A stretch of DNA of 64,000 nucleotides from Fusibacter sp. 3D3. Lineage in GTDB: Bacteria; Bacillota; Clostridia; Peptostreptococcales; Acidaminobacteraceae. The stretch spans positions 62,001 through 126,000 of the forward strand of contig NZ_BDHH01000007.1 of assembly GCF_001748365.1 (NCBI RefSeq). The letters are read 5' to 3'. The translations under genes and the position numbers were made by a program. Position 1 is the stretch's first letter. The number at the start of each line of letters is the position of its first letter. The notes under the pieces were generated by a model. It saw only the letters and a list, made by a program, of their open reading frames with translations, was not told the origin of the DNA and ran no database searches. This document shows, in pieces, positions 41,103-50,069 of this stretch.

Positions 41103-41900
41103 ATGGGAGAATCAATCGTTATTACTTCTGGTAAAGGTGGCGTTGGTAAAACAACGACTACTGCGAATATTGGTGCAGCGCTTGCACTAGAAGGTAAGAA
41201 AGTCTGTGTTATTGATGCAGATATCGGTCTTCGAAACTTAGATATTGTTTTAGGATTAGAAAATAGAATTGTATACGATATAGTAGATGTTGTAACAGGT
41301 GTTTGTCGCGCAAAACAAGCATTGATAAAAGACAAAAGGTTTGATAATTTATGTCTTTTACCAGCGGCACAGACTAAAGATAAAAATTCTGTTACGCCAG
41401 CACAAATGAAAGAACTCATCGATGATTTGAAGAAAACTTTTGATTTTGTCATCGTTGACTGCCCAGCAGGTATTGAACAAGGGTTTAAAAATGCCATCGC
41501 AGGTGCAGATCGTGCAATCGTTGTAACGACTCCAGAAGTATCTGCTGTTAGAGATGCGGATCGAATTATTGGACTTTTGGAAGCTGCTGAAGTTCATGAT
41601 CCTAGATTGATTGTCAACAGACTTAGAGTAGATATGGTCAAACGCGGTGAAATGATGACTGTTGAAGATATTGAAGATATACTTGCTATAGAACTTATCG
41701 GCGTTGTCCCTGACGATGAAGAAGTTGTCATGAGTACCAACAGAGGTGAACCTACCGTCTTTAAAAACAATTCGCTTTCAGGAACGGCTTTCAAAAATGT
41801 TGCAAAGAGAATTATTGGAGAAGAAGTCCCATTTTTACAATTTGACGTTCAAGAAAACTTTTTTGAAAAATTAAAAAGAGCATTCTCATTTGGAAAGTAA
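41103..41900 (+). CDS. minD: Septum site-determining ATPase MinD
   Basis: The 265-residue membrane-associated ATPase has the deviant Walker A SGKGGVGKTTTTAN at about residues 7-18, VIDADIGLRNLD, the switch segment FVIVDCPAGIEQG, and a C-terminal amphipathic FFEKLKRAFSFGK membrane anchor. It recruits MinC and is released by MinE. GGAGG precedes the ATG; minE follows after 12 bases. Confidence 0.97.
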   Translation: MGESIVITSGKGGVGKTTTTANIGAALALEGKKVCVIDADIGLRNLDIVLGLENRIVYDIVDVVTGVCRAKQALIKDKRFDNLCLLPAAQTKDKNSVTPAQMKELIDDLKKTFDFVIVDCPAGIEQGFKNAIAGADRAIVVTTPEVSAVRDADRIIGLLEAAEVHDPRLIVNRLRVDMVKRGEMMTVEDIEDILAIELIGVVPDDEEVVMSTNRGEPTVFKNNSLSGTAFKNVAKRIIGEEVPFLQFDVQENFFEKLKRAFSFGK

Positions 41901-41912
41901 GGAGGGGAAGAC

Positions 41913-42179
41913 ATGTTTGACTTATTTGGATTCTTAAATACTAAAGCAACAAGCAAGGATGTGGCAAAAGAAAGACTAAAGCTTGTATTAGTGCATGATA
42001 GAACGAATTGTTCACCTGAACTTTTAGAACTTTTAAAAGCAGACATACTTTCTTCTATATCTGAACATGTGGAGTACGATCTTTCAACTTTAGATATTAA
42101 AATTACGAGAACAAGAGATGATTCATCTGGCAGACCTGTTCTAGTTGCAAGTATTCCGATCAAAAATATGAAAAGATAA
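41913..42179 (+). CDS. minE: Cell division topological specificity factor MinE
   Basis: The 88-residue protein has the N-terminal membrane helix MFDLFGFL and MinD-binding segment (KDVAKERLKLVLVHDRTNCSPE region, about 18-38), then a dimerisation domain. It would drive oscillation of MinCD, so this organism probably uses the E. coli-type MinCDE rather than DivIVA/MinJ alone. AAGGAGGGG precedes the ATG and a terminator follows. Confidence 0.95.
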   Translation: MFDLFGFLNTKATSKDVAKERLKLVLVHDRTNCSPELLELLKADILSSISEHVEYDLSTLDIKITRTRDDSSGRPVLVASIPIKNMKR

Positions 42180-42185
42180 GATTTG

Positions 42186-42208
42186 GGTCCTTTTTAGGAC
42201 CTTTTTTT
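42186..42208 (+). terminator. Terminator after minE
   Basis: GGTCCT pairs with AGGACC across a TTT loop and is followed by T7-8, separating minCDE from rodA. Confidence 0.8.
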
Positions 42209-42250
42209 CAGTTGTAAATTCACTTGGTTTATAAATCTCAGAGGTGCAAA

Positions 42251-43360
42251 TTGAATTTAAAAAAAGCCATTACAAACTTCGATTATTTACTGATGGCCAT
42301 TATTTTGATCATTTTTTCAATTGGAGTAGTTGCTATTGCAAGTGCTACTAATGTTCAAATAGATGGCATTACACGACAATTTAAAATGCAGCTTATATCA
42401 TTTGCCATAGGCATTGTGATTGTCATCTTAATGCAGCTTATCGACTATGAGATTTTTGGAGAATTTTATTTAAGTCTATTCTTTATATCGATCGCTGTTT
42501 TGCTTCTCGTCTATGTACCTGGCCTTGGTGTTATCCGTAACGGTGCAAGAAGTTGGATTCAAATTGGGCCTATAGACATTCAAACGAGCGAACTTGCAAA
42601 GATCGGATATATCATCTTTTTCTCAAAATTTCTCGAAAAAAATCACGGTGTGAGAACTTTTGTAGATATTGTGAAATGTGGTCTAATCTTATCCCCGTTC
42701 CTTGTATTGGTGCTCAAGCAACCTGATCTTGGCTCGGGACTCGTTTTTGTACTTATTACTTTTGGAATGATGTTTGTCAACGGCTTAAAGTACAGATACA
42801 TCGCACTAGGCGGGGCACTTTCTGCTGTGGCATTACCAGTGATCTATAAATTACTCAAGTCGCATCAAAAAGAGAGGATAGATGCTTTTTTGAATCCTGA
42901 GGATTTAACATTGCCTGGAAATTATCATGTGATGCAATCTAAAATAACAATAGGTTCTGGCCAAATGTATGGTAAAGGCATTTTTCAGGGCGTCTATCAT
43001 AGGCTGGACTATTTGCCCGTTCAAGAGAGCGACTTCATATTTGCTGTTTTCACAGAAGAAGCTGGATTTGTCGGCGGACTTGGACTTATATTTTTGTATT
43101 TTATGTTTTTGATCCGGCTTTTGATTTTAAGTTATAAAGCAAAAGATGAATTCGGTTCCAATATAATTGTGGGTATTATCTTTATGTTTGCCTTTCAAAT
43201 CATTGAAAATATTGGGATGACCATGGGTGTAATGCCTGTTACAGGTATAACATTGCCGTTTTTCAGCTATGGCGCCTCGTCCATCGTAACCAGTATGATT
43301 GCGATCGGATTAGTAGAAACCATTTATGTTAGACGTAAAAAGGGAACCTTTATGTATTAA
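42251..43360 (+). CDS. rodA: SEDS-family peptidoglycan polymerase RodA
   Basis: The 369-residue membrane glycosyltransferase works with PBP2 in wall elongation. It has about ten helices and the SEDS marks NGARSWI, KQPDLGSGLVF, NYHVMQSKITIGSG and LPFFSYGASS. Neighbourhood (mre, mrdA, min) favours RodA over the division paralogue FtsW. The start is TTG 42251, chosen because GAGGTG lies four bases upstream; an upstream in-frame TTG at 42224 lacks a site. Confidence 0.92.
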   Translation: MNLKKAITNFDYLLMAIILIIFSIGVVAIASATNVQIDGITRQFKMQLISFAIGIVIVILMQLIDYEIFGEFYLSLFFISIAVLLLVYVPGLGVIRNGARSWIQIGPIDIQTSELAKIGYIIFFSKFLEKNHGVRTFVDIVKCGLILSPFLVLVLKQPDLGSGLVFVLITFGMMFVNGLKYRYIALGGALSAVALPVIYKLLKSHQKERIDAFLNPEDLTLPGNYHVMQSKITIGSGQMYGKGIFQGVYHRLDYLPVQESDFIFAVFTEEAGFVGGLGLIFLYFMFLIRLLILSYKAKDEFGSNIIVGIIFMFAFQIIENIGMTMGVMPVTGITLPFFSYGASSIVTSMIAIGLVETIYVRRKKGTFMY

Positions 43361-43406
43361 TTTATAAGGCCTTAGTATAAATATTTATAAGTTCTAGGAG
43401 GAAATA

Positions 43407-45233
43407 ATGAAATTAGAAGCAATGCTTCAAAAAGTAGAGAAACCGTCACGCTATATCGGTGGTGAACTCAATACTTTCAATAAGGAAATCACAAATGAGA
43501 TGATTCGATTTGCATTTTGTTTTCCAGATGTTTATGAAGTTGGCATGAGCTATTTGGGACTTCAAATCATCTACAGTTTGCTCAATAAAGAAGAAGATGT
43601 ATTTTGTGAACGCGTTTTTTCACCGTGGAGAGACATGGAAGAACTCATAAGAGCAAACAATCAGACCACAGTGACTTTAGAGACAAAATCTAAGTTGTTG
43701 GATATGGATATTTTAGCGTTTACATTACAATATGAACTCAGTTATACTAATATTCTCAATATGTTAGATTTATCCCATATTCCATTCTATTCTAAGGACC
43801 GCTCTTCGAATCATCCTATAATTGTTGCGGGAGGACCCTGTGCTTATAATCCAGAGCCCATAGCAGACTTTGTAGATGTGTTTTTGATCGGCGAGGGAGA
43901 GGAACAGCTGATTGACTTTATTGAGGCGTATAGGCCTTATAAAGCGGGTAAAATCACTAAGGATGAATTTCTTTTAGCAGCAGCACAAATTGGTGGCGTG
44001 TATGTGCCTAAATTTTATGAGCCTGTTTACAATGAAAATCGCATATTAGTTGATGTTAAGCGTACTGAAAATGTACCTGAAAAAATAAAGAAGAGAATTG
44101 TGAGAGATTTTGATAAGGGGTTCCAATTGGAAACGATGATCGTCCCCTTGGCGGATGTTGTTCATGACCGAGCGGTGATTGAAATATTCAGAGGCTGCAC
44201 CAAAGGCTGTCGTTTTTGTCAAGCGGGTATGCTCTATAGACCGGTCAGAGAAAAGTCACCGGAAACCATAAAATCCAATATAGAAAAAATTCTTGAATCC
44301 ACTGGATTTGAAGAACTTTCATTGACATCGCTGAGTACCATGGATTACAGTTCAATAGAAACACTTGTAAAAGATCTTGTGGATCGATATGAAAAAGAGA
44401 GTATTGGTGTGTCATTACCTTCTCTTAGATTGGATAGCTTCTCAGTGGATGTCGTCAAAGAAATTCAAAAGATAAGAAAGACTGGGCTGACTTTTGCGCC
44501 TGAAGCGGGAACTCAAAGATTGAGAGATGTTATCAATAAAGGCGTTTCTGCAGAAAATATTGAAACGACTTTTAAGAGCATTTTTTCGCTGGGGTGGTCA
44601 CGCGTTAAACTCTATTTCATGATTGGATTACCAACTGAGAATTTTGAGGATCTTGAGGGGATTAACGACATTGCGAATCTAGGCGCTTATATCTTCAGAC
44701 AAGTTAAACCAGAAGATATGAAAAAATCGGTTCAAGTGACTGTGAGTACATCCTGTTTTGTCCCTAAACCCTTTACACCGTTTCAATGGATGCCACAAAA
44801 CACCGTTGAAGAATTTTATGAGAAAATTGACTTTTTGAAGTCGAAATTGATCAATAAGAAAGTGGTTTATAATTATCATGATCCGAAAACCAGTGTTTTA
44901 GAGGGTGTGTTTGCCAGAGGAGACAGAAATTTATCCAAAGTGCTTGTGAAGGCTTTTGAAATGGGTGCAAAATTTGATGGCTGGCAAGAATACTTTGATT
45001 ATAAGGTTTGGATGGAAGCCTTTAAAGCTTGTGATGTGGATCCTGATTTTTATACGGTGCGTGAGAGAGCCTATGATGAGCTATTCCCTTGGGACATTAT
45101 TGATCCAGGTGTTTCAAAAGCCTATTTGATTTCTGAAAATAAGAAGGCAGAACAGGGTGTTACAACTGCAGATTGTAGAGATGGCTGCACAGCTTGTGGC
45201 GTAAATGTGAATATTATAGGTGGTGCGTGCTAA
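43407..45233 (+). CDS. Radical SAM protein, TIGR03960 family (B12-binding-like N-terminus)
   Basis: The 608-residue protein has an N-terminal cobalamin-binding-like region (about 20-200, with FPDVYEVGMSYLGLQII and VAGGPCAYNPEP) and a radical SAM barrel with the cluster motif CTKGCRFC near residues 264-271. The C-terminus ends with the cysteines CRDGCTACGV. In clostridia this family is always found with the TIGR03936/DUF2344 protein encoded next and before rng-rplU, but the reaction is not known. AGGAGG precedes the ATG. Confidence 0.88.
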   Translation: MKLEAMLQKVEKPSRYIGGELNTFNKEITNEMIRFAFCFPDVYEVGMSYLGLQIIYSLLNKEEDVFCERVFSPWRDMEELIRANNQTTVTLETKSKLLDMDILAFTLQYELSYTNILNMLDLSHIPFYSKDRSSNHPIIVAGGPCAYNPEPIADFVDVFLIGEGEEQLIDFIEAYRPYKAGKITKDEFLLAAAQIGGVYVPKFYEPVYNENRILVDVKRTENVPEKIKKRIVRDFDKGFQLETMIVPLADVVHDRAVIEIFRGCTKGCRFCQAGMLYRPVREKSPETIKSNIEKILESTGFEELSLTSLSTMDYSSIETLVKDLVDRYEKESIGVSLPSLRLDSFSVDVVKEIQKIRKTGLTFAPEAGTQRLRDVINKGVSAENIETTFKSIFSLGWSRVKLYFMIGLPTENFEDLEGINDIANLGAYIFRQVKPEDMKKSVQVTVSTSCFVPKPFTPFQWMPQNTVEEFYEKIDFLKSKLINKKVVYNYHDPKTSVLEGVFARGDRNLSKVLVKAFEMGAKFDGWQEYFDYKVWMEAFKACDVDPDFYTVRERAYDELFPWDIIDPGVSKAYLISENKKAEQGVTTADCRDGCTACGVNVNIIGGAC

Positions 45234-45925
45234 TGGAGACCTTGAGAATTGTATATAAAAAACAAAAGTATATGAAATTTTTATCTCATCTTGAACTTAT
45301 GAAACTCTTTGAACGCGTTTTTAGATTTCATAAATTACCGCTTAAATTTTCAGAGGGCTTCAATCCTCATCCTAAAATGACTTTTGCTTCACCGTTATCG
45401 GTTGGCTTTTCAAGTCAATCGGAGATTATGGAAGTGCAAATAAATCATAAAATAGATATAGAGACCATAACACAAATGCAATTTCCAGAGGGCATAGAAA
45501 TTCTCAAAGCGAAGTATGTGACAAACGAGAAATCACTAATGGCGAGTATTGATTTTTCAGAGTATATTATTCGAATTGATTTCAAATCTACTCTTGAGTT
45601 TAATGCTTATGAAGAAAAAGTGGAGAGCTTTTTAAATCAATCCGAAGTAAATTACGAGAAGAAAACAAAAAAAGGCACAATGAAAACGGTAAATGCTTTA
45701 GAGCTCATAAAAGGATTTAGCGTCGTCTTTAAAGAGGCAAATGAACTTATTTTAAGGGCCACACTGGCTTCAAGTAGTAGTGCTGGGAGTCTGAATCCAG
45801 AGCTCTTTGCAGAGTTGTTTTTAAATTTTTGCAAAAATGAAAAAGAGATTGATCATATTGAAGTGGAACGCATCAATATGTTTATGGATCAAAATAGCAG
45901 TCTTGTATCGCTTTATGAATTGTAG
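45233..45925 (+). CDS. TIGR03936/DUF2344 radical-SAM-associated protein
   Basis: The 230-residue protein begins with LRIVYKKQKYMKFLSHLELMK, the hallmark of DUF2344, and contains FSEGFNPHPKMTFASPLSVG. The family partners TIGR03960 radical SAM proteins and may act in RNA or protein modification; that is inference from its link to rng and ribosomal genes. The ATG overlaps the last base of the upstream stop, so the pair is translationally coupled. Confidence 0.88.
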   Translation: METLRIVYKKQKYMKFLSHLELMKLFERVFRFHKLPLKFSEGFNPHPKMTFASPLSVGFSSQSEIMEVQINHKIDIETITQMQFPEGIEILKAKYVTNEKSLMASIDFSEYIIRIDFKSTLEFNAYEEKVESFLNQSEVNYEKKTKKGTMKTVNALELIKGFSVVFKEANELILRATLASSSSAGSLNPELFAELFLNFCKNEKEIDHIEVERINMFMDQNSSLVSLYEL

Positions 45926-45932
45926 GTGTTAA

Positions 45933-47330
45933 ATGAAAGCAATTGTTATAGATCAAAGCCCTATTTTAGATATTGCGGTTTCATACGATGCAGCGACTAA
46001 AGAAATACAAAACGTTATTGTTGAGAATCACCATAGGCAAAATAGTCTCGGCAATATTTATTTTGGAAAAGTGGTTCAGTTTTCGGATGAAATTGAAGGT
46101 GCGTTTGTGGACATTGGAACCTCGATGAATGGATTCTTACCTAAAAAAGAGATCTTAAGGCGTATTCCAAAAGAACAAAAGAATCTACCCCTTAATAAGT
46201 TGATTTCCAAAAATCAACTTATATCTGTTCAAGTGAGCAAAGAAGCATATCAAACTAAAGGGCCTCAGCTTACGACTGATATCTCCTTGGCTGGAAAATA
46301 TGTTGTTCTATTACCTTATTCAAGAGGCGTAAAGTATTCTAAAAAAATCACAGAGAATATTCCTAAAAGCGAGATAGAAACTCAAATTTCAAGCATTGAT
46401 CAGGATGACTGTGGTTGGATTGTGAGGAGCATTGTCAACGAAATTTCGGATGTAGTCCTGATTAAAAGAGATGTTGAACGCATGCATGCACTTTGGAAAA
46501 GGCTTGAGAAAATAGGGCATTTGTCAAGCAAAGTCCTCAAGGTATACGAAGCCAATGGCTTTGTAGAAAATTTATATCGACAGCTTTATGGCATAGATGT
46601 AACTTCTGTTCAGTACACGAATGCGGATCTGAAACAAGAATTACTCGATATTGGCTTTACCAAAAGTTCGATTCAGTATATAAAATCTAAAAATGCACTT
46701 TATAAAGAGATCGGGCTTAACGTTAGGGCATTTCTATTTGAAACTGTATTTAAAACAAAAGCGGGTTTTACTTTTACCTTGGATGAGCTTGAAGCCTTTA
46801 CGATAATCGATGTGAATTCGGCACAGTACAGAGCACTTTCTAAAGTTGAAATGACACGTGAAGTCAATCAACAATCCGCAATAGCCATTAAGGCAAAATT
46901 AATTGCTCGAGATATCAGTGGCGTCATACTCATAGATTTTATCGATATGTTGGGTAAAGAAGAGGCTCTCTTTCTAAAGACATTAAGTGATCATATCTTT
47001 ACAAAAGAAGATGATTTTCACATATTAGGCATTACAAAATTAGGTCTACTTGAAATGACGAGAAAACGTGTTAAGCCGTCTTTGCTAGATGCACTCAGTA
47101 TAGATTTTAGAGAAAAGGATCTTCTGTATTGGACAATCAATGAACTGTATTTTGAACTGTTGAGACTTTCAGAGCATACGAGTACAAAGCAGGTGACTTT
47201 AGAAGTGGTTCCAGAGCTTTACTTGATTTTAGCTCAAAAACCACTTTTTAATGAAATTCCCCTTAAAGTTAAATTGATAAAAAACAACCAAAAAAAGAGT
47301 TCATATAAAATTTCTACAATATGCGAGTAA
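45933..47330 (+). CDS. rng: Ribonuclease G/E family endoribonuclease
   Basis: The 465-residue enzyme cuts single-stranded RNA in rRNA maturation and decay. The S1 domain (about 35-125) contains GNIYFGKVVQF and GAFVDIG. The catalytic region shows FTIIDVNS and the metal ligands in GVILIDFIDM. The zinc-link CPxC motif that usually follows the TRKR segment is absent: TRKRVKPSLLDAL continues without cysteines. It is shorter than E. coli RNase G (489). It lies between the radical-SAM pair and rplU, as in many clostridia. Confidence 0.92.
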   Translation: MKAIVIDQSPILDIAVSYDAATKEIQNVIVENHHRQNSLGNIYFGKVVQFSDEIEGAFVDIGTSMNGFLPKKEILRRIPKEQKNLPLNKLISKNQLISVQVSKEAYQTKGPQLTTDISLAGKYVVLLPYSRGVKYSKKITENIPKSEIETQISSIDQDDCGWIVRSIVNEISDVVLIKRDVERMHALWKRLEKIGHLSSKVLKVYEANGFVENLYRQLYGIDVTSVQYTNADLKQELLDIGFTKSSIQYIKSKNALYKEIGLNVRAFLFETVFKTKAGFTFTLDELEAFTIIDVNSAQYRALSKVEMTREVNQQSAIAIKAKLIARDISGVILIDFIDMLGKEEALFLKTLSDHIFTKEDDFHILGITKLGLLEMTRKRVKPSLLDALSIDFREKDLLYWTINELYFELLRLSEHTSTKQVTLEVVPELYLILAQKPLFNEIPLKVKLIKNNQKKSSYKISTICE

Positions 47331-47346
47331 TAATCTATAATAAAAG

Positions 47347-47375
47347 TTGACATTTCAACGTCTGTATGATAATAT
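47347..47375 (+). promoter_or_regulatory. Promoter of the rplU-prp-rpmA operon
   Basis: TTGACA at 47347-47352 and TAATAT at 47370-47375 are 17 bases apart, directly upstream of the L21 leader. Confidence 0.7.
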
Positions 47376-47381
47376 TATTCG

Positions 47382-47455
47382 GGTAGCCGCATGAAACGGG
47401 TTAACAGAAACACTTTGGTGTACCTAGTTTTGGCGAGAAAGGATAGAGGAGGTGC
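47382..47455 (+). ncRNA. Ribosomal protein L21 leader RNA
   Basis: The 5' leader includes GCCGCATGAAACGGGTTAAC, a short hairpin, GGTGTACCTAGTTTTGGCGA and the ribosome site GGATAGAGGAGG. This resembles the L21 leader described in Firmicutes, thought to mediate feedback by L21. The match is from memory, not a covariance search. Confidence 0.65.
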
Positions 47456-47458
47456 GAT

Positions 47459-47767
47459 ATGTACGCAATTATTCAAACTGGTGGTAAGCAATATAAGGTT
47501 CAACAAGGTGATGAGATCTTCGTAGAAAAATTAGATGTAAACGAAGGGGATTCTTACGTGTTCGAACAAGTTTTGGCAGTTTCTGGAGATGCTGGCTTAG
47601 AAGTTGGCGAAGCTGTTTCTTCTGCAAAAGTTACTGGAACTGTTGTCAAAAATGGTAAAGGCCCTAAAGTAATCATTTTTAAATACAAAAGTAAAAAAGA
47701 TTACAGAAAAAAACAAGGCCACAGACAACCTTATACAAAAGTTAAAATTGAAAACATCACTTTATAG
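47459..47767 (+). CDS. rplU: 50S ribosomal protein L21
   Basis: The 102-residue large-subunit protein begins [18 protein letters not shown] and has the C-terminal [19 protein letters not shown] that binds 23S rRNA, both canonical. It is the first gene of the rplU-prp-rpmA operon with AGGAGG before the ATG. Length matches the family. Confidence 0.98.
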   Translation: MYAIIQTGGKQYKVQQGDEIFVEKLDVNEGDSYVFEQVLAVSGDAGLEVGEAVSSAKVTGTVVKNGKGPKVIIFKYKSKKDYRKKQGHRQPYTKVKIENITL

Positions 47768-47772
47768 TTAAA

Positions 47773-48102
47773 ATGATTAAAGTAGATGTAACAAAGACAA
47801 ATGGATACTATTATAAGTTGAGATTGTCAGGGCATGCAAATTCCGATGAATATGGAAAAGATTTGGTATGCAGTGCGGTATCAACATTGGCTCAGACGGT
47901 AGCGAATGCTATTGAACAAATCGGGAAAGTACCGGAGAAGTCGTTGGGTCTTAAAGTTAATAATGGGCATTTGTCACTTAGTATTGAACAGGCATATCGA
48001 TCTGAAACAACAAATATCATATTTGAAACTTTCATAGTCGGTATAGAAGGTATAGAAGGAACGTACCCAGAGTACGTGAAACTTAGAATAGAGGAGGTGT
48101 AA
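47773..48102 (+). CDS. prp: Ribosomal-processing cysteine protease Prp
   Basis: The 109-residue protease removes the N-terminal extension of L27. The catalytic His22 lies in LSGHAN and Cys34 in LVCSAVSTL, the fixed spacing of the Prp (YsxB) family. It is encoded between rplU and rpmA as in other Firmicutes. Its target in the next gene has the expected cleavage context. Five bases separate it from rplU and four from rpmA. Confidence 0.95.
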   Translation: MIKVDVTKTNGYYYKLRLSGHANSDEYGKDLVCSAVSTLAQTVANAIEQIGKVPEKSLGLKVNNGHLSLSIEQAYRSETTNIIFETFIVGIEGIEGTYPEYVKLRIEEV

Positions 48103-48106
48103 GAAG

Positions 48107-48388
48107 ATGTTAAAAACTTTTAACTTACAGTTATTCGCAAGTAAAAAAGGTGTTGGTTCTTCTAAAAACGGTCGTGAATCTCACTCAAAGAGACTTGGCG
48201 TAAAAAGAGCTGATGGACAAACAGTAAGTGCTGGAAGCATCTTAGTTAGACAAAGAGGTACCAAGTTTCATCCTGGTAATAACGTTGGCATCGGTGGCGA
48301 TGATACATTATTCGCTAAAGTAGAAGGCGTTGTTAAGTTTGAAAGAAAAGGTAGAGATAAAAAACAAATAAGCGTATACGAAGCTTAG
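48107..48388 (+). CDS. rpmA: 50S ribosomal protein L27 with cleavable N-terminal extension
   Basis: The 93-residue precursor starts [19 protein letters not shown], where the bar marks the expected Prp cut after the LQLFA motif; mature L27 then reaches the peptidyl-transferase centre. The body has [14 protein letters not shown] and [24 protein letters not shown] precedes the ATG and a terminator follows immediately. Confidence 0.97.
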   Translation: MLKTFNLQLFASKKGVGSSKNGRESHSKRLGVKRADGQTVSAGSILVRQRGTKFHPGNNVGIGGDDTLFAKVEGVVKFERKGRDKKQISVYEA

Positions 48389-48394
48389 TCTAAG

Positions 48395-48422
48395 ATGTCC
48401 ATCAGCCATGATGGACATTTTT
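48395..48422 (+). terminator. Terminator after rpmA
   Basis: ATGTCCATCA pairs perfectly with TGATGGACAT across GCCA and runs into TTTTT. Confidence 0.92.
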
Positions 48423-48440
48423 AATATAACCCTTGAGGAG

Positions 48441-48575
48441 ATGCCCCCCCACTTCTCAAAGTGGGGGGGGCATATGCCTAGTTCAGTGGGAGTCCAAACG
48501 CCCACTGAATGCAATCCGATAGGATTGTGCAAGTGTTACGAAGGTAGCGAAGCGGACTGAGTATACGCTTTGATC
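48441..48575 (+). repeat. Hairpin-rich non-coding repeat, copy A
   Basis: The unit starts with a strong hairpin (ATG-C7-ACTT / AAGT-G8-CAT, 48441-48473), then TTCAGTGGG/CCCACTGAA (48482-48509), then CAATCC-GATA-GGATTG (48512-48527), then a shared tail TTACGAAGGTAGCGAAGCGG and ACTGAGTATACGCTTTGAT. No reading frame of note runs through it. Copy B follows with a period of about 135 bases. Confidence 0.8.
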
Positions 48576-48585
48576 TTTTTGGGAG

Positions 48586-48699
48586 ACTTCTTAAAGTGGG
48601 GGGGTCATCTTCCCAATTCAGCGCTCCCGCTGAGTGCAATCCGATAGGATTGCAAGGGGGTTACGAAGGTGCGAAGCGGACTGAGTATATGCTTTGATT
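48586..48699 (+). repeat. Hairpin-rich non-coding repeat, copy B
   Basis: The copy keeps ACTTCTTAAAGT-G7, a changed but still paired hairpin (TTCAGCG/CGCTGAG, 48617-48634), the GCAATCC-GATA-GGATTGC hairpin (48636-48653) and the tail ending ACTGAGTATATGCTTTGAT. The C-rich left arm of copy A is missing. Preservation of pairing despite base changes suggests a structured RNA or DNA end. Confidence 0.8.
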
Positions 48700-48714
48700 A
48701 ACTTGATAATTTGG

Positions 48715-48743
48715 TTTGATAAATGATAAATAATGGGTAGAAT
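48715..48743 (+). promoter_or_regulatory. Candidate promoter of obgE
   Basis: TTTGAT at 48715-48720 and TAGAAT at 48738-48743 are 17 bases apart, about 40 bases before obgE and just after the repeat pair. Confidence 0.45.
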
Positions 48744-48782
48744 AAGAGTATGGTTCATAACCTTGCGTAGAAGAGGTGTAAA

Positions 48783-50060
48783 ATGTTTGTTGATTTAGCA
48801 AAAATATATATTAAAGCAGGCGATGGCGGCAACGGTAAAGTCAGCTTTAGACGAGAAAAATATGTACCAGATGGTGGTCCAGATGGTGGTGATGGCGGTC
48901 GTGGTGGTAATGTTGTCGCTGTTGTAGATGACGGTATGAGAACACTCATGGATTTTAGATACAAGCGAAAATATGTCTGTGAAAACGGCGAAGATGGTGG
49001 CAAAAAGAAAATGTCTGGCAAATATGCTGAAGATTTGATCATAAAAGTGCCGCAGGGAACAATCATCAGGGATGCTGAAACTGGGAAAGTGATCGTAGAT
49101 CTAAAAGAAAAAGACCAAAGTGCCATCCTCGTAAAAGGTGGCCGCGGCGGGAAAGGCAATACGCATTTTACGACTTCAACGCGTCAAGCGCCAACATTTG
49201 CAGAAAAGGGTGGCAAAGGACATGAACGCAATATTGTTTTAGAGTTAAAGATGCTTGCAGATGTGGGTTTATTGGGATATCCCAATGTTGGAAAATCTAC
49301 TTTTTTAGCTGCAACCACTAAAGCTAGACCTAAGATTGCCAATTATCACTTTACAACGCTTCAACCTAATTTAGGCGTTGTAGAAGCTGTTAAAGGAAAG
49401 AGCTTTGTCATTGCTGATATTCCAGGCCTCATTGAAGGCGCGAAGGAAGGGATTGGCTTAGGACTCGAGTTTTTGAGACATGTTGAAAGAACGAAGATAT
49501 TAATCCACGTAGTTGATATTTCAGGTATTGAAGGTAGAGATCCATATGAAGATTTCTGTACGATTAACAGAGAAGTGTTTGGGTACAACGCGCGGTTATC
49601 AGACCGTGCTCAAGTTGTCGCGGCAAATAAAATGGATTTGCTATTTGATGATGAAATATTGTCAACTTTTACTGAAAAAATAGAAGCAGATGGTTATAAA
49701 GTGTTCCCAATCTCTGCGGCAACAGGATTAGGTGTCGATGCGCTTTTAAACTATGTAACAGAGCTTTTAGATGTAACTCCAGATACGCCTTTAGTCGATG
49801 AAGATGATTATTTTGTTGAAGCACTAGATTTATCAAATGATAATGAAATCAAGTACTTCATGGATGATGATGTTTATTGTATTGAGGGAGATTATCTTGA
49901 AAGATTGCTTTTTTCCACTAATCTTAGTGATATTGAATCCTTGAGAAGATTCCAAAATGTCCTTAAAAACAAAGGCGTATTTGCTCATCTTAGAGAATTA
50001 GGTATAGAAGATGGCGATACGGTAAGAATATTTGATTTAGAATTTGAATTCTATGGTTAG
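48783..50060 (+). CDS. obgE: GTPase ObgE/CgtA
   Basis: The 425-residue ribosome-assembly and stress GTPase has the glycine-rich Obg fold (about 1-158, with GDGGNGKVSFRREK), the GTPase domain with GYPNVGKST, DIPGLIEGA and NKMD, and a C-terminal OCT domain (about 345-425). OCT is the Gram-positive-specific extension. AGAGGTG precedes the ATG. yhbY follows by 9 bases. Confidence 0.97.
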   Translation: MFVDLAKIYIKAGDGGNGKVSFRREKYVPDGGPDGGDGGRGGNVVAVVDDGMRTLMDFRYKRKYVCENGEDGGKKKMSGKYAEDLIIKVPQGTIIRDAETGKVIVDLKEKDQSAILVKGGRGGKGNTHFTTSTRQAPTFAEKGGKGHERNIVLELKMLADVGLLGYPNVGKSTFLAATTKARPKIANYHFTTLQPNLGVVEAVKGKSFVIADIPGLIEGAKEGIGLGLEFLRHVERTKILIHVVDISGIEGRDPYEDFCTINREVFGYNARLSDRAQVVAANKMDLLFDDEILSTFTEKIEADGYKVFPISAATGLGVDALLNYVTELLDVTPDTPLVDEDDYFVEALDLSNDNEIKYFMDDDVYCIEGDYLERLLFSTNLSDIESLRRFQNVLKNKGVFAHLRELGIEDGDTVRIFDLEFEFYG

Positions 50061-50069
50061 GAGACGTTA

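Noticed and set aside
48395-48782. A coding gene in the rpmA-obgE gap.
   Set aside because: Only short frames that run through hairpin repeats, none with a ribosome site or protein-like composition.
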